A program made the position numbers and the translations under genes. The notes under the pieces were generated by a model, which was not told the DNA's origin, made no database searches, and worked only from the letters and a program-made list of their open reading frames with translations. This document shows, in pieces, positions 31,911 through 40,691 of a stretch of DNA of 64,000 nucleotides. Origin of the DNA: Streptomyces hawaiiensis (GTDB lineage: Bacteria; Actinomycetota; Actinomycetes; Streptomycetales; Streptomycetaceae); NCBI RefSeq assembly GCF_004803895.1, contig NZ_CP021978.1:4278001-4342000 (forward strand), in the 5' to 3' direction. Each line of letters begins with the position of its first letter. Positions within the stretch are counted from its first letter, which is position 1.

Positions 31911-33368
31911 GTGGCCGAGGAGCTCACACCGGCGACCCCGGACGAGAGCGAAGAGCCGATCAAGCAGCGGAAGAACGGACTGTACCCCGGCGTGTCCGAC
32001 GAGCTGGCCGAGAACATGAAGAGCGGCTGGGCCGACACCGAGCTGCGCGACCTCGAGCCCATCCCCCAGGCCGCCGAGACCGCCGCCCGCCGGGCCGCGC
32101 TCTCCGCGCGCTTCCCGGGTGAGCGTCTGGTGATCCCCGCGGGCAACCTGAAGACCCGCTCCAACGACACCGAGTACGCCTTCCGGGCCTCCGTCGAGTA
32201 CGCCTACCTCACGGGCAACCAGACCGAGGACGGCGTCCTCGTCCTGGAGCCCAAGGACGAGGGGCACGAGGCGACGATCTACCTCCTGCCGCGTTCGGAC
32301 CGGGAGAACGGCGAGTTCTGGCTGGACGGCCAGGGCGAGCTGTGGGTCGGCCGCCGGCACTCCCTCACCGAGGCCGGGCAGCTGTACGGCATCCCCGCCT
32401 CCGACGTGCGCGAGCTGGCCGGCGCCCTGCGCGAGGCCACCGGGCCGGTGCGGGTCGTGCGCGGCTACGACGCAGGGATCGAGGCGGCCCTGACCGACAA
32501 GGTCACCGCCGAGCGCGACGAGGAGCTGCGGGTCTTCCTCTCCGAGGCGCGCCTGGTCAAGGACGAGTTCGAGGTCGGCGAGCTGCAGAAGGCGGTCGAC
32601 TCGACCGTGCGCGGCTTCGAGGACGTGGTGAAGGTCCTCGACAAGGCCGAGGCGACCTCCGAGCGGTACATCGAGGGCACGTTCTTCCTCCGCGCGCGCG
32701 TGGAGGGCAACGACATCGGCTACGGCACGATCGCCGCGGCCGGGCCGCACGCCTGCACGCTGCACTGGGTGCGCAACGACGGGGCCGTGCGCTCGGGCGA
32801 GCTGCTCCTGCTCGACGCCGGTGTGGAGACGCACACGTACTACACGGCCGACGTGACGCGCACCCTGCCGATCAACGGGCGCTTCAGCGAGATCCAGCGC
32901 AAGATCTACGATGCCGTGTACGAGGCCCAGGAGGCCGGGATCGCCGCCGTGAAGCCGGGCGCGAAGTACCGCGACTTCCACGACGCCGCCCAGCGGGTGC
33001 TGGCCGAGAGGCTGGTCGAGTGGGGCCTGGCCGAGGGGCCCGTGGAGCGGGTGCTGGAGCTGGGGCTTCAGCGGCGCTGGACGCTGCACGGGACCGGCCA
33101 CATGCTCGGCATGGACGTGCACGACTGTGCGGCGGCGCGGGTCGAGGCGTACGTCGACGGTGTCCTCGAACCGGGGATGTGCCTGACCGTCGAGCCCGGG
33201 CTGTACTTCCAGGCCGACGACCTGACGGTGCCGAAGGAGTACCGGGGCATCGGTGTGCGGATCGAGGACGACATCCTCGTGACGGAGGACGGCAACCGGA
33301 ATCTGAGTGCCGCACTGCCGCGGCGGTCGGACGAGGTCGAGGCCTGGATGGCGTCCGTCAAGGGCTGA
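31911..33368 (+). CDS. pepP: Xaa-Pro aminopeptidase (aminopeptidase P, M24B)
   Basis: 485 residues. An N-terminal creatinase-like domain (about 60-210) is followed by the pita-bread catalytic domain. All five metal ligands can be seen: LLLLDAGVE, TADVTRTLP, GTGHMLGMDVHD, TVEPGLYF and VRIEDDILV. It binds two Mn ions and removes N-terminal residues preceding proline. I use GTG 31911, 6 nt after GAGGAGG, rather than the ATG at 31905 that abuts the Shine-Dalgarno. The end of the gene lies inside a 30-bp tandem repeat (33353-33442). Confidence 0.93.
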   Translation: MAEELTPATPDESEEPIKQRKNGLYPGVSDELAENMKSGWADTELRDLEPIPQAAETAARRAALSARFPGERLVIPAGNLKTRSNDTEYAFRASVEYAYLTGNQTEDGVLVLEPKDEGHEATIYLLPRSDRENGEFWLDGQGELWVGRRHSLTEAGQLYGIPASDVRELAGALREATGPVRVVRGYDAGIEAALTDKVTAERDEELRVFLSEARLVKDEFEVGELQKAVDSTVRGFEDVVKVLDKAEATSERYIEGTFFLRARVEGNDIGYGTIAAAGPHACTLHWVRNDGAVRSGELLLLDAGVETHTYYTADVTRTLPINGRFSEIQRKIYDAVYEAQEAGIAAVKPGAKYRDFHDAAQRVLAERLVEWGLAEGPVERVLELGLQRRWTLHGTGHMLGMDVHDCAAARVEAYVDGVLEPGMCLTVEPGLYFQADDLTVPKEYRGIGVRIEDDILVTEDGNRNLSAALPRRSDEVEAWMASVKG

Positions 33369-33442
33369 GTGTCGGCCCGCGGGTCCGTCAAGGGCTGAGT
33401 GTCGTCCGCGGGGTCCGTCAAGGACTGAGCGTCGTCTGCGGG
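33353..33442. repeat. Three 30-bp tandem repeats spanning two gene ends
   Basis: Units start with GTCCGTCAAGG(G/A)CTGAG at 33353, 33383 and 33413. The first holds the TGA stop of the aminopeptidase gene, the third holds the stop of the convergent CitG-like gene. Copies differ at only a few positions. Confidence 0.85.
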
Positions 33443-34308
33443 TGCGTGGGGGCTGGTCGCGCAGTGCCCCGCGCCCCCACGAGCCAGAGGGCGTCCAGGA
33501 ACAGGGCGCCTGAGAGCAGAGGTGCGCTGCCGCGGGGAGTCCAGCCCCGGTCGCTGAGGTCGGTGTCCAGGGCCACCAGGGCCGCCGCACCCCGCTCCGT
33601 GGCCGTGCCGCCCTCTTCCAGGACCCCGCGCGCCCCCGCCTGGACCTGCCGCAGGCCCATCGGGCCCGCCGTGTAGAGCAGTTCCGTGTCCTGGAGTGTG
33701 GACATCACCGTGAGCAGGGCGTCCAGTCGGGCCTGGGGTTCGGTGGCGCCCTGGCCGCGGGCTGTGGTCAGGGCGGTCAGGGCCCGGCGGACATGGGGGA
33801 AGCCTGCCCTGGCCTCTCCTCTCGCGCCGGCCGCGCCGTAGCGGGCCGACATCGTGGAGCCGCGGGAGGGGCGGCGCGGGGCGCGGCGGTCCGGGTGTGC
33901 GGCCAGCTCTCCGGCCAGGGCCGTGGTGCCGGCCGGCTCGGCTCCCGGTCGCAGTGCCGCCGCCGCCACCAGCAGGCCCAGCGTCCACAGGGCGCCCCGA
34001 TGGCCGCCGCCCGTCAGCGCCACCGTGTGTTCCGTGGAGCGGCCGATCGCGCCCAGGTCCGTCCTGAGGCGGGCACTGGGCTCGCCCGTGCGGCGGGCCG
34101 TGGCGGCCATGGCCGTGAGGCCGGGGAGCAGTGCCCCGGCCGACCAGCGCAGGGCGCTGTGGTCCCGGCGGGTGGCCCGGGCCGTCAGGTCGCGCGGGTC
34201 GGGCAGGCCCGGCTTGGGCGCCAGGGCCAGCTGGCCGACCAGTGCGCCGACGGCGGCCCGGGCGAGCGCCTCGTCCTCGCGGTGGTTGCCGTGCTGCGTT
34301 CCCGTCAT
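33418..34308 (-). CDS. Triphosphoribosyl-dephospho-CoA synthase (CitG/MdcB)-like protein
   Basis: 296 residues. Family hallmarks: LAPKPGLPDPRD near residue 30, LRWSAGALLPGLTAMA, a central HTVALTGGGHRGALWTLGLL, and RYGAAGARGEARAGFPHV about residue 175. CitG-type enzymes join dephospho-CoA and ATP to make the prosthetic-group precursor of citrate lyase or malonate decarboxylase. None of those enzymes is encoded nearby, so the physiological substrate is uncertain. It is divergently arranged with the glycyl-tRNA synthetase gene (175 nt between starts). Its last 40 codons contain a palindrome (33446-33480). Confidence 0.85.
   Translation of the reverse strand: MTGTQHGNHREDEALARAAVGALVGQLALAPKPGLPDPRDLTARATRRDHSALRWSAGALLPGLTAMAATARRTGEPSARLRTDLGAIGRSTEHTVALTGGGHRGALWTLGLLVAAAALRPGAEPAGTTALAGELAAHPDRRAPRRPSRGSTMSARYGAAGARGEARAGFPHVRRALTALTTARGQGATEPQARLDALLTVMSTLQDTELLYTAGPMGLRQVQAGARGVLEEGGTATERGAAALVALDTDLSDRGWTPRGSAPLLSGALFLDALWLVGARGTARPAPTHPQTTLSP
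33446..33480. repeat. Palindrome of a type widespread in Streptomyces, inside a coding end
   Basis: GTGGGGGC...GCCCCCAC with central TGGTCGCGCAGTGCCCCGC. This resembles a dispersed intergenic palindrome common in Streptomyces genomes. Here it is read through as the C-terminus of the CitG-like protein and could also terminate the aminopeptidase transcript. Confidence 0.55.
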
Positions 34309-34482
34309 GACCGGGAATGTAGGGAAGCCACCCGTCAGGGGCATGAGGCCCGGCTGTGGACCCCCTGTGATGGAGCCGGGAGCGTCCGACCGGTCGGTCA
34401 AGAAACAGCAGGTCAGCGGTAGTTGACGTGTGAGATCATGGCCGACCTTGCCGGTCCGACTCGGGGAACAGGCGCGATCATC

Positions 34483-37476
34483 ATGAAGAACGTTCAGACG
34501 GCGCTGACCATGCAGGACGCCATCCTCACCCTGCAGAAGTACTGGAGTGACAACGGCTGCATGATCACGCAGCCGCTGAACACCGAGGTCGGAGCCGGTA
34601 CGGCCAACCCGGCCACGGCACTGCGGGTGCTCGGTCCCGAGCCGTGGAGCGTCGCCTACGTGGAGCCGAGCGTGCGGCCGGACGACTCGCGCTACGGCGA
34701 GAACCCCAACCGGCTCCAGACCCACACGCAGTTTCAGGTGATCCTCAAACCCGACCCGGGCAACCCGCAGGAGCTGTACCTGGGCAGCCTGCGCGCCCTG
34801 GGTGTCGACCTGAACGCGCACGACGTGCGGTTCGTCGAGGACAACTGGGCCTCGCCCGCGCTCGGCGCCTGGGGGCTGGGCTGGGAGGTCTGGCTGGACG
34901 GCATGGAGATCACCCAGTTCACGTACTTCCAGCAGGTCGGCGGCGTCGCCCTGGACCCGGTGTCGGTGGAGATCACGTACGGGCTGGAACGCATCCTGAT
35001 GAACCTTCAGGGCGTGTCCCACTTCAGGGACATCGCGTACGCGCCGGGCATCACCTACGGCGAGGTGTTCGGGCAGAACGAGTACGAGATGAGCCGCTAC
35101 TACCTTGACGACGCCGACATCGAGACCAACCACCGGCTGTTCGAGTCGTACGCGGCCGAGGCCCGGCGCCTGCTGGACCTGGAGCTGCCCGTCCCGGCGT
35201 ACACGTACGTGCTGAAGTGCAGCCACACCTTCAACGTGCTCGATGCGCGCGGGGCGATCAGCACCACTGAGCGGGCCAAGGCGTTCTCGCTGATGCGGGG
35301 CCTGACGCACGAGACGGCCAAGCTGTGGGAGCGGCGGCGGGCCGCGCTGGAGCATCCGCTCGGGCTGGCGGCGACGCCGGCTCCGGCCGAGCGGGGCATG
35401 CTGCCCAAGGTGCCCGGCGCCGAGACGCTGCTGTTCGAGATCGGCGTGGAGGAACTGCCCTACGCCGACGTCCCCGCCACCACCGAAGCGGTGCGCGAGT
35501 CGGTCACCGCCAAGCTCGCCGCGACCCGGCTGGGGCACGGCGTGATCACCGTGATGGCCACACCTCGCCGGATCGTGATCACGGTCGACGGGGTGCAGCC
35601 GCGCGAGCGGGACACCATGCGGACCGTGCGCGGGCCCAAGGTCGCCGCCGCCTACAAGGACGGCGCGCCCACTCCCGCGCTCCAGGGCTTCGCCCGCAGC
35701 CAGGGCGCCGAACCGGCCGACGTGCGCGTGGTGGAGGTCAACGGGGTCGAGTACGTGGCCGTCACCCGGCACGAAGAGGGGCGCCCGGCCGTCGAGGTGC
35801 TCAGCGAGCTGCTCGCCGAGGTCGTATCGGGACTGCGGGCCGGGCGCAACATGCGCTGGAGCGACCCGGGGCTGTCGTTCTCGCGTCCCGTGCGCTGGCT
35901 GCTCGCGCTGCTGGGGCGTACTCCCCTGCCCGTGGTGGTCTCCTCGCTGTCGTCCGGCGACACCACGCGGGTGCAGCGGCAGGCTCCCTACCCGGAGGTC
36001 CGGGTGACCTCCGCCGAGGGCTACCCGCACTTCCTGCACATGCACGGCATTCTGCTCGACCGCGAGGCCCGGCGCGGGGCGGTCGTGCGCGGTGCCCTGG
36101 AGGCCGCCGCCGAGGTGGGCGGGCGCATCGACGTGGAGGGCCAGGCCGGGCTGATCGACGAGATCACCGACATCCTGGAGTTCCCCTACGCCGTGCGGGG
36201 TTCGTTCGACGAGCGCTACCTCGAACTGCCCGCGAGCGTCCTGACCACCGTGATGCGCAAGCACCAGCGCTATCTGCCGGTGCTGGACGGCGAGCGGCTC
36301 ATGCCGCACTTCGTGACCTTCGCCAACGCCCTGTGCGACGACGACGTGGTGCGGGCGGGCAACGAGGCGGTGCTGCGGGCCCGTTACGAGGACGCCGCGT
36401 TCTTCTGGCGGGCGGACCTGAAGGTGGCGCCGGAGGAGTTCCGGCGGCGGCTGGACAAGCTGACCTTCGAGGACCGGCTCGGCACGGTCGCCGACCGTGC
36501 CGTCCGGCTCGCCTCCCTCGCCCTGGACCTGGCCGGACGGGCCGGGCTCCCAGAGGAGGCGGTGGAGGTCGTGCGGCGGGCCGGTGCGCTGGCCAAGTTC
36601 GATCTGGCGTCGCAGATGGTGATCGAGTTCTCCGGGCTGGCCGGGGTCATGGCGGAGGAGTACGCGCGCCGGGCCGGCGAGTCCGCGGAGGTCGCCCGGG
36701 CGCTGGCCGAGATGGAGCTGCCCCGCTCCGCCGGTGGTGCCCTGCCGGCCGGGGACGCGGGCGCCGTGCTGTCCCTCGCCGACCGGTTCGACCTGGTGAC
36801 GGGCATGTTCCTGATCGGCGCCGCGCCGACCGGGAGTTCCGACCCGTACGGGGTGCGCCGGGCCGCGATCGGGCTGCTCAACGTGTTGCGGAGCCTGCCC
36901 GCCGTGGCGGGGGTGCGGGTGAGCGAGGGGCTGCGCGCGGCGGCCGTACGGTACGCCGCGCAGGGCGTCGAGGTGCCCGCCGAGCGGGTCGCCGAGGCCG
37001 CCGAGCTCATCACCCGGCGCTACGAGCAGCAGCTCACGGACGCCGGGCACGAGCACCGGCTCGTCCAGGCCGTACTGGTGTGGGCCGACCGTCCCGCCCA
37101 TGGCGATCGCACGCTGGCCACGCTGGAGCGGCATGTCGGCAGCGAGGCGTTCGAGGCGCTCGCTGCCGCTTTCCAGCGGGTGGTGCGCATCCTGCCCGAG
37201 GGCGGTGTCGAGGCGGCGGATGTGTCTCTGCTGACCGCGCCCGCCGAACTGCGTCTCGCCGAGAGCACGCAGGCCGTGCGGGAGGCACTGCAAGGACGGG
37301 AGGACGATCTCGGCGCGCTGATCGAGGTCTCCGCTCCGCTGGTCGACGCGATCAGCGCCTTCTTCGACGCGGTGCTGGTGATGGACCCCGACCCGGCGGT
37401 CCGGGCGGCGCGGCTGGCGCTGCTGACGGCGGTGGCGGGGCTGGCCCGTACGACGCTGGACTGGGGGGCGCTGTAG
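34483..37476 (+). CDS. glyQS: Glycyl-tRNA synthetase, bacterial type, alpha and beta subunits fused
   Basis: 997 residues in one chain. Residues about 1-300 are the alpha (GlyQ) subunit with class II motifs: NTEVGAGTANPATALRVLGPEPW, THTQFQVILKPDPGNPQELYLGSL, AWGLGWEVWLDGMEITQFTYFQQVGG and EITYGLERI. After a short linker (AERGMLPKVPGAE), LLFEIGVEELPYADVP starts the beta subunit, including an HD-like region and a C-terminal anticodon-binding helical domain. The start could also be ATG 34510. In most bacteria these are separate subunits of an alpha2-beta2 enzyme. Actinobacteria normally use the other, archaeal-type single-chain enzyme, so this is likely a second GlyRS. It may charge tRNA-Gly under special conditions or act on another glycine acceptor. 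Confidence 0.93.
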   Translation: MKNVQTALTMQDAILTLQKYWSDNGCMITQPLNTEVGAGTANPATALRVLGPEPWSVAYVEPSVRPDDSRYGENPNRLQTHTQFQVILKPDPGNPQELYLGSLRALGVDLNAHDVRFVEDNWASPALGAWGLGWEVWLDGMEITQFTYFQQVGGVALDPVSVEITYGLERILMNLQGVSHFRDIAYAPGITYGEVFGQNEYEMSRYYLDDADIETNHRLFESYAAEARRLLDLELPVPAYTYVLKCSHTFNVLDARGAISTTERAKAFSLMRGLTHETAKLWERRRAALEHPLGLAATPAPAERGMLPKVPGAETLLFEIGVEELPYADVPATTEAVRESVTAKLAATRLGHGVITVMATPRRIVITVDGVQPRERDTMRTVRGPKVAAAYKDGAPTPALQGFARSQGAEPADVRVVEVNGVEYVAVTRHEEGRPAVEVLSELLAEVVSGLRAGRNMRWSDPGLSFSRPVRWLLALLGRTPLPVVVSSLSSGDTTRVQRQAPYPEVRVTSAEGYPHFLHMHGILLDREARRGAVVRGALEAAAEVGGRIDVEGQAGLIDEITDILEFPYAVRGSFDERYLELPASVLTTVMRKHQRYLPVLDGERLMPHFVTFANALCDDDVVRAGNEAVLRARYEDAAFFWRADLKVAPEEFRRRLDKLTFEDRLGTVADRAVRLASLALDLAGRAGLPEEAVEVVRRAGALAKFDLASQMVIEFSGLAGVMAEEYARRAGESAEVARALAEMELPRSAGGALPAGDAGAVLSLADRFDLVTGMFLIGAAPTGSSDPYGVRRAAIGLLNVLRSLPAVAGVRVSEGLRAAAVRYAAQGVEVPAERVAEAAELITRRYEQQLTDAGHEHRLVQAVLVWADRPAHGDRTLATLERHVGSEAFEALAAAFQRVVRILPEGGVEAADVSLLTAPAELRLAESTQAVREALQGREDDLGALIEVSAPLVDAISAFFDAVLVMDPDPAVRAARLALLTAVAGLARTTLDWGAL

Positions 37477-37495
37477 GGCGGCCGGTCACGGGCGG

Positions 37496-37511
37496 CGTTT
37501 CACGTGAAACG
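37496..37511. promoter_or_regulatory. parS: parS site (ParB binding)
   Basis: CGTTTCACGTGAAACG. The 14-nt core GTTTCACGTGAAAC is perfect. It starts 20 nt after the glyQS stop and is 28 nt from the next parS, forming a tandem pair. ParB loads on such sites to organise and segregate the origin-proximal chromosome. Confidence 0.85.
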
Positions 37512-37523
37512 CCGCCCCGCCTG

Positions 37524-37539
37524 TGTTTCACGTGAAACA
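37524..37539. promoter_or_regulatory. parS: parS site, perfect consensus
   Basis: TGTTTCACGTGAAACA, an exact 16-nt palindrome extended by one pair on each side (GTG...CAC). It lies 17 nt beyond the stop of the convergent ATPase gene. Confidence 0.88.
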
Positions 37540-37555
37540 CGCCCCGCCGGGGAGG

Positions 37556-38020
37556 TCAGACGGCCATCAGCGGTGCGCCGGAACGCCACTTCAGGACCTT
37601 GTCGAAGCTCACCACGGCTCCGCCCCGGCCCGGCTTGTTGCCGATGTGGACGTGGTCGGCGAGTTCCTCGATGAGACACAGCCCCCTGCCGTTCTCCGCG
37701 TCGGAGTGCGCGGGACGGATCGGCGGGCGGGACCGCCCGGCGGAGGCCGCGGGAAACCCCGGGCCCGCGTCGGCGACCTCGATCCGGCACTTCTCGCCGT
37801 CGAGGTACGCGGTGACCCGGTACGCCTCGGAACCCGGGCCATGCTCCGTGTCCCCGCCGTGCTCCACAGCGTTCGCGCACGCCTCGCTGAGGGCGACGGA
37901 GAGGTCGTAGGAGATGTCCGGGTCGACGCCCGCGGTCTCCATCGTGCCGATCAGCAGACGGCGGGCTAGCGGCACGCTCGCAGCTTCGCGCCGCAGATGG
38001 AGTGACCACCAGATGCTCAT
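37556..38020 (-). CDS. SpoIIAB/RsbW-like ATP-binding regulator
   Basis: 154 residues, GHKL fold. The N box is DLSVALSEACANAVEHG, the G1 box EVADAGPGFP, and the G2 box ENGRGLCLIEELAD with the C-terminal GGAVVSFDKVL. The ATG at 38020 has RBS AGGAGG with 6 nt spacing. It lacks a phosphotransfer domain and fits the serine-kinase/anti-sigma group. No sigma factor gene is adjacent. Second protein of this type in the window (other at 26585). Confidence 0.9.
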   Translation of the reverse strand: MSIWWSLHLRREAASVPLARRLLIGTMETAGVDPDISYDLSVALSEACANAVEHGGDTEHGPGSEAYRVTAYLDGEKCRIEVADAGPGFPAASAGRSRPPIRPAHSDAENGRGLCLIEELADHVHIGNKPGRGGAVVSFDKVLKWRSGAPLMAV

Positions 38021-38264
38021 GCTCCAGCCTCCTGGCTGCGGCTCGACATACCGTTACGTATTGCCCTGAGTGCCCCTGTGTAAGCGTGAAGTTGACGTGA
38101 TGCCGCCCATACGGCGGATGCGCACTGGTCCTGATCGGTGTATGTGGGGGCAGGTAGCGGCGCATTCGGGGGCGCGCGTGGCCAGACCGTGACGTTCCGG
38201 TCGTACGGCATCTTGTGGACCTGCCGCACGAGGCCTGCGGGGCCAGTGCGATGATGAGCCCGCC

Positions 38265-39086
38265 ATGACTGCCCCCCACGTGCGCGCGACGCGCTCCGGA
38301 CACTCGCTCCGGATCCTGCGGGCCGCGGTGTTCGCCGCGGTCTGTGTCGTGCTGGCCGGGGCAGGTCACGCGCTCGCCTCCTGTGACGGCATCCCGCTGT
38401 GGACGCTGGGCGCCGGGTTCCTCGGGGTGGCCGCGGTGGCGGCTCCGCTGGCCGGGCGCGTGCGCTCGCTGGCGGGGATCGCGGCACTGCTCGCGGTCGG
38501 CCAGACGGTGCTGCACACGCTGTTCGGCCTCGGCCAGCACGGCACGGCAGCCGTCACGTCCTCGGCGCCGACGGGCGGGAGCGACGCCGCGCTGGTCCAG
38601 CAGGCCGCGCGGTTCGTGTGCGGCACGACGGTGGCGGCGATCAGCCCGGCGCAGGCCCACAAGATCCTCACCGAAGCCCGGATCCAGCCGTCCTCGGGAG
38701 CGCACACGCATCATCCCGCGGATGCCATGTCCGGCTCGTCGGCCTCGCTGTGGCCGTCCCTGCCGATGCTGCTCGGTCACGTGCTCGCGGCACTCGCCGC
38801 CGGCTGGCTGCTGCGCCACGGCGACCTGGCTCTGCTGCGGCTCACCGAACTGTCGGCGCAGGGAGTCGCCGAGGGGGCGCTCGTGCGCTCCCTGCGGGGC
38901 GCTCTCGCACTGGTACGCGTCCTGCGTGCCGGACTCCCGGGAGCCCCGGAGGCCTGCCCGCGCCCGGCGCACGCCGCGCGGCCCGCGCCCCCGTTGCCTC
39001 GCATCATCGCGCTCCAGCACTCGGTGATCCGGCGCGGCCCGCCGGCGGCCACGGCTTCCGCAGCCGCACTCGCCCTCGCCGCCTGA
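38265..39086 (+). CDS. Integral membrane protein at the head of the copper cluster
   Basis: 273 residues. Signal anchor or first helix in LRILRAAVFAAVCVVLAGAGHALA, then helices LWTLGAGFLGVAAVAAPLAG, LAGIAALLAVGQTVLHTLFG and LPMLLGHVLAALAAGWLL. Between helices 3 and 4 lies a loop with SGAHTHHPADAMSG, a His/Met-containing stretch that could bind metal. The C-terminal 100 residues are cytoplasmic and Arg/Ala-rich. It is encoded 115 nt upstream of the YcnI-like gene on the same strand, so a copper-related role is inferred, not shown. Confidence 0.8.
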   Translation: MTAPHVRATRSGHSLRILRAAVFAAVCVVLAGAGHALASCDGIPLWTLGAGFLGVAAVAAPLAGRVRSLAGIAALLAVGQTVLHTLFGLGQHGTAAVTSSAPTGGSDAALVQQAARFVCGTTVAAISPAQAHKILTEARIQPSSGAHTHHPADAMSGSSASLWPSLPMLLGHVLAALAAGWLLRHGDLALLRLTELSAQGVAEGALVRSLRGALALVRVLRAGLPGAPEACPRPAHAARPAPPLPRIIALQHSVIRRGPPAATASAAALALAA

Positions 39087-39201
39087 CGCGACGCGACCAC
39101 CACCACTCCGCTCCTGCGGAGGAGGGGCCGCCGTCGTGCGGCACGCGTGTGCGCATCCCTCCTTCCACATCCAGACCGACTCACAGCGGAGTGCTCCTTC
39201 C

Positions 39202-39945
39202 ATGAAGGCTTCCCGTATCGCCGCGGCCGGTGCCGCCGCCGGTATCAGCGTCCTCGCCCTGTCCGCCCCCGCCTTCGCGCACGTCACCGTGCAGCCCGAG
39301 GGCACGGCCGCCAAGGGCGGCTACGCGGTCGTGAACTTCAAGGTCCCCAACGAGCGTGACGACGCCTCGACCACCAAGCTCGAGGTCAACTTCCCGACCG
39401 ACCACCCGCTGGCCTCGGTGATGCCGGAGCCCATGCCCGGCTGGAAGATCGACGTCACCAAGTCCAAGCTGGACAAGCCGCTGGAGATGCACGGCGAGAA
39501 GATCACCGAGGCCGTCACCAAGGTCACCTGGACCGCCGACGGCAAGGGGATCGAGCCCGGCTACTTCGAGAAGTTCCCGCTCTCCGTCGGCCAGCTGCCC
39601 GAGGACACCGACCAGCTGGTCTTCAAGGCCCTGCAGACGTACTCCAACAAGGAGGTCGTCCGCTGGATCGAGGTGCCGCAGAAGGGCCAGGAGGAACCCG
39701 ACAACCCGGCCCCGGTGCTGGAGCTGTCCGCCGCCTCCGAGGACGGGCACCACGACTCGGCGGCCGGCGCCGGCTCCGACGCCAAGTCGGCCGAGAAGGC
39801 CTCCGCCGACACCGCCGCCTCCGACTCCGCCTCCTCCGGCGGCACCGACACCACCGCCCGCGTCCTGGGCATCGTCGGCATCGTGGTCGGCGCGGCGGGT
39901 GTCGCCTACGGCGTGCTCGCCGGGCGTCGGCGCACCAGCGCCTGA
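39202..39945 (+). CDS. YcnI-family copper-binding protein (DUF1775)
   Basis: 247 residues. A Sec signal (MKASRIAAAGAAAGISVLALSAPAFA) is cleaved before HVTVQPEG, leaving an N-terminal histidine. In YcnI this histidine, with a nearby conserved Trp (here PGWKI) and a Glu, holds one Cu(II). After the DUF1775 domain (about 27-175) come an Asp/Ala/Ser-rich linker with GHHDSAAG and a C-terminal membrane helix (LGIVGIVVGAAGVAYGVLAG), so the protein is anchored to the outer face of the membrane. It is the first of five closely spaced copper genes. Confidence 0.93.
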   Translation: MKASRIAAAGAAAGISVLALSAPAFAHVTVQPEGTAAKGGYAVVNFKVPNERDDASTTKLEVNFPTDHPLASVMPEPMPGWKIDVTKSKLDKPLEMHGEKITEAVTKVTWTADGKGIEPGYFEKFPLSVGQLPEDTDQLVFKALQTYSNKEVVRWIEVPQKGQEEPDNPAPVLELSAASEDGHHDSAAGAGSDAKSAEKASADTAASDSASSGGTDTTARVLGIVGIVVGAAGVAYGVLAGRRRTSA

Positions 39946-40037
39946 GGCTGCTTCCGTTGACGGCGCGCGCCGGATCCACGCCTTCGGGCGGGGCACCCCG
40001 GCGCGCGCCGGATCACCGACATCTGGGACATTTTTCT

Positions 40038-40691
40038 ATGCGCACCAAGACCATCGCCGCGGCCGCACTGCTCGCCGCCGCCTCCCTGACCCTGACCGCC
40101 TGCGGCAGCGGCGACGACAGCAACAAGCCCGTCGCCGTGGTGTCGGAGGAGGCCGGTACCGAAAAGGCCGCCACCGTCCTCGACAAGCCGTTCGAGAAGC
40201 CGGACCTGGTCCTCACCGACACGCAGGGCAAGAAGTACGACCTCCGCAAGGAGACCGCGGGCAAGCCCACGCTGATCTACTTCGGCTACACCCACTGCCC
40301 CGACGTGTGCCCGCTGACGATGAACAACATCGCCGTCGCAAAGAAGCAGCTGCCCAAGGCCGAGCAGGACAAGCTGCGCGTGGTGTTCGTCACCACCGAC
40401 CCCAAGCGCGACACCTCGGTCGAACTCGGCAAGTGGCTCAAGGGCATCGACTCCAGCTTCGTCGGCCTCACCGGCGACTTCGCGACCATCCAGGCCGGCG
40501 CCCGCACCCTCGGCATCTCCATCGAGCCGACCAAGAAGGACAAGAACGGCAAGCTCGTCTCCGAGCACGGCACCCAGGTCATCGCGTTCTCCCCGAAGAC
40601 CGACGGCGGCTATGTGCTCTACGGCGAGGACGCCACCGTCGACGACTACACCAAGGACCTCCCCAAGATCGTCAAGGGGGAGAACCCGTGA
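40038..40691 (+). CDS. Sco/SenC-type copper chaperone lipoprotein
   Basis: 217 residues. Lipobox LTAC at residue 22 gives a membrane-anchored lipoprotein. The thioredoxin-like domain has the copper motif CPDVC (in GYTHCPDVCPLTMNN) and the distal His in SEHGTQVIAF. Sco proteins supply copper to the CuA site of cytochrome oxidase and can reduce cysteine pairs. In S. lividans a Sco homologue in an equivalent cluster is needed for oxidase activity and morphological development under low copper. The stop overlaps the next start (GTGA). Confidence 0.94.
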   Translation: MRTKTIAAAALLAAASLTLTACGSGDDSNKPVAVVSEEAGTEKAATVLDKPFEKPDLVLTDTQGKKYDLRKETAGKPTLIYFGYTHCPDVCPLTMNNIAVAKKQLPKAEQDKLRVVFVTTDPKRDTSVELGKWLKGIDSSFVGLTGDFATIQAGARTLGISIEPTKKDKNGKLVSEHGTQVIAFSPKTDGGYVLYGEDATVDDYTKDLPKIVKGENP

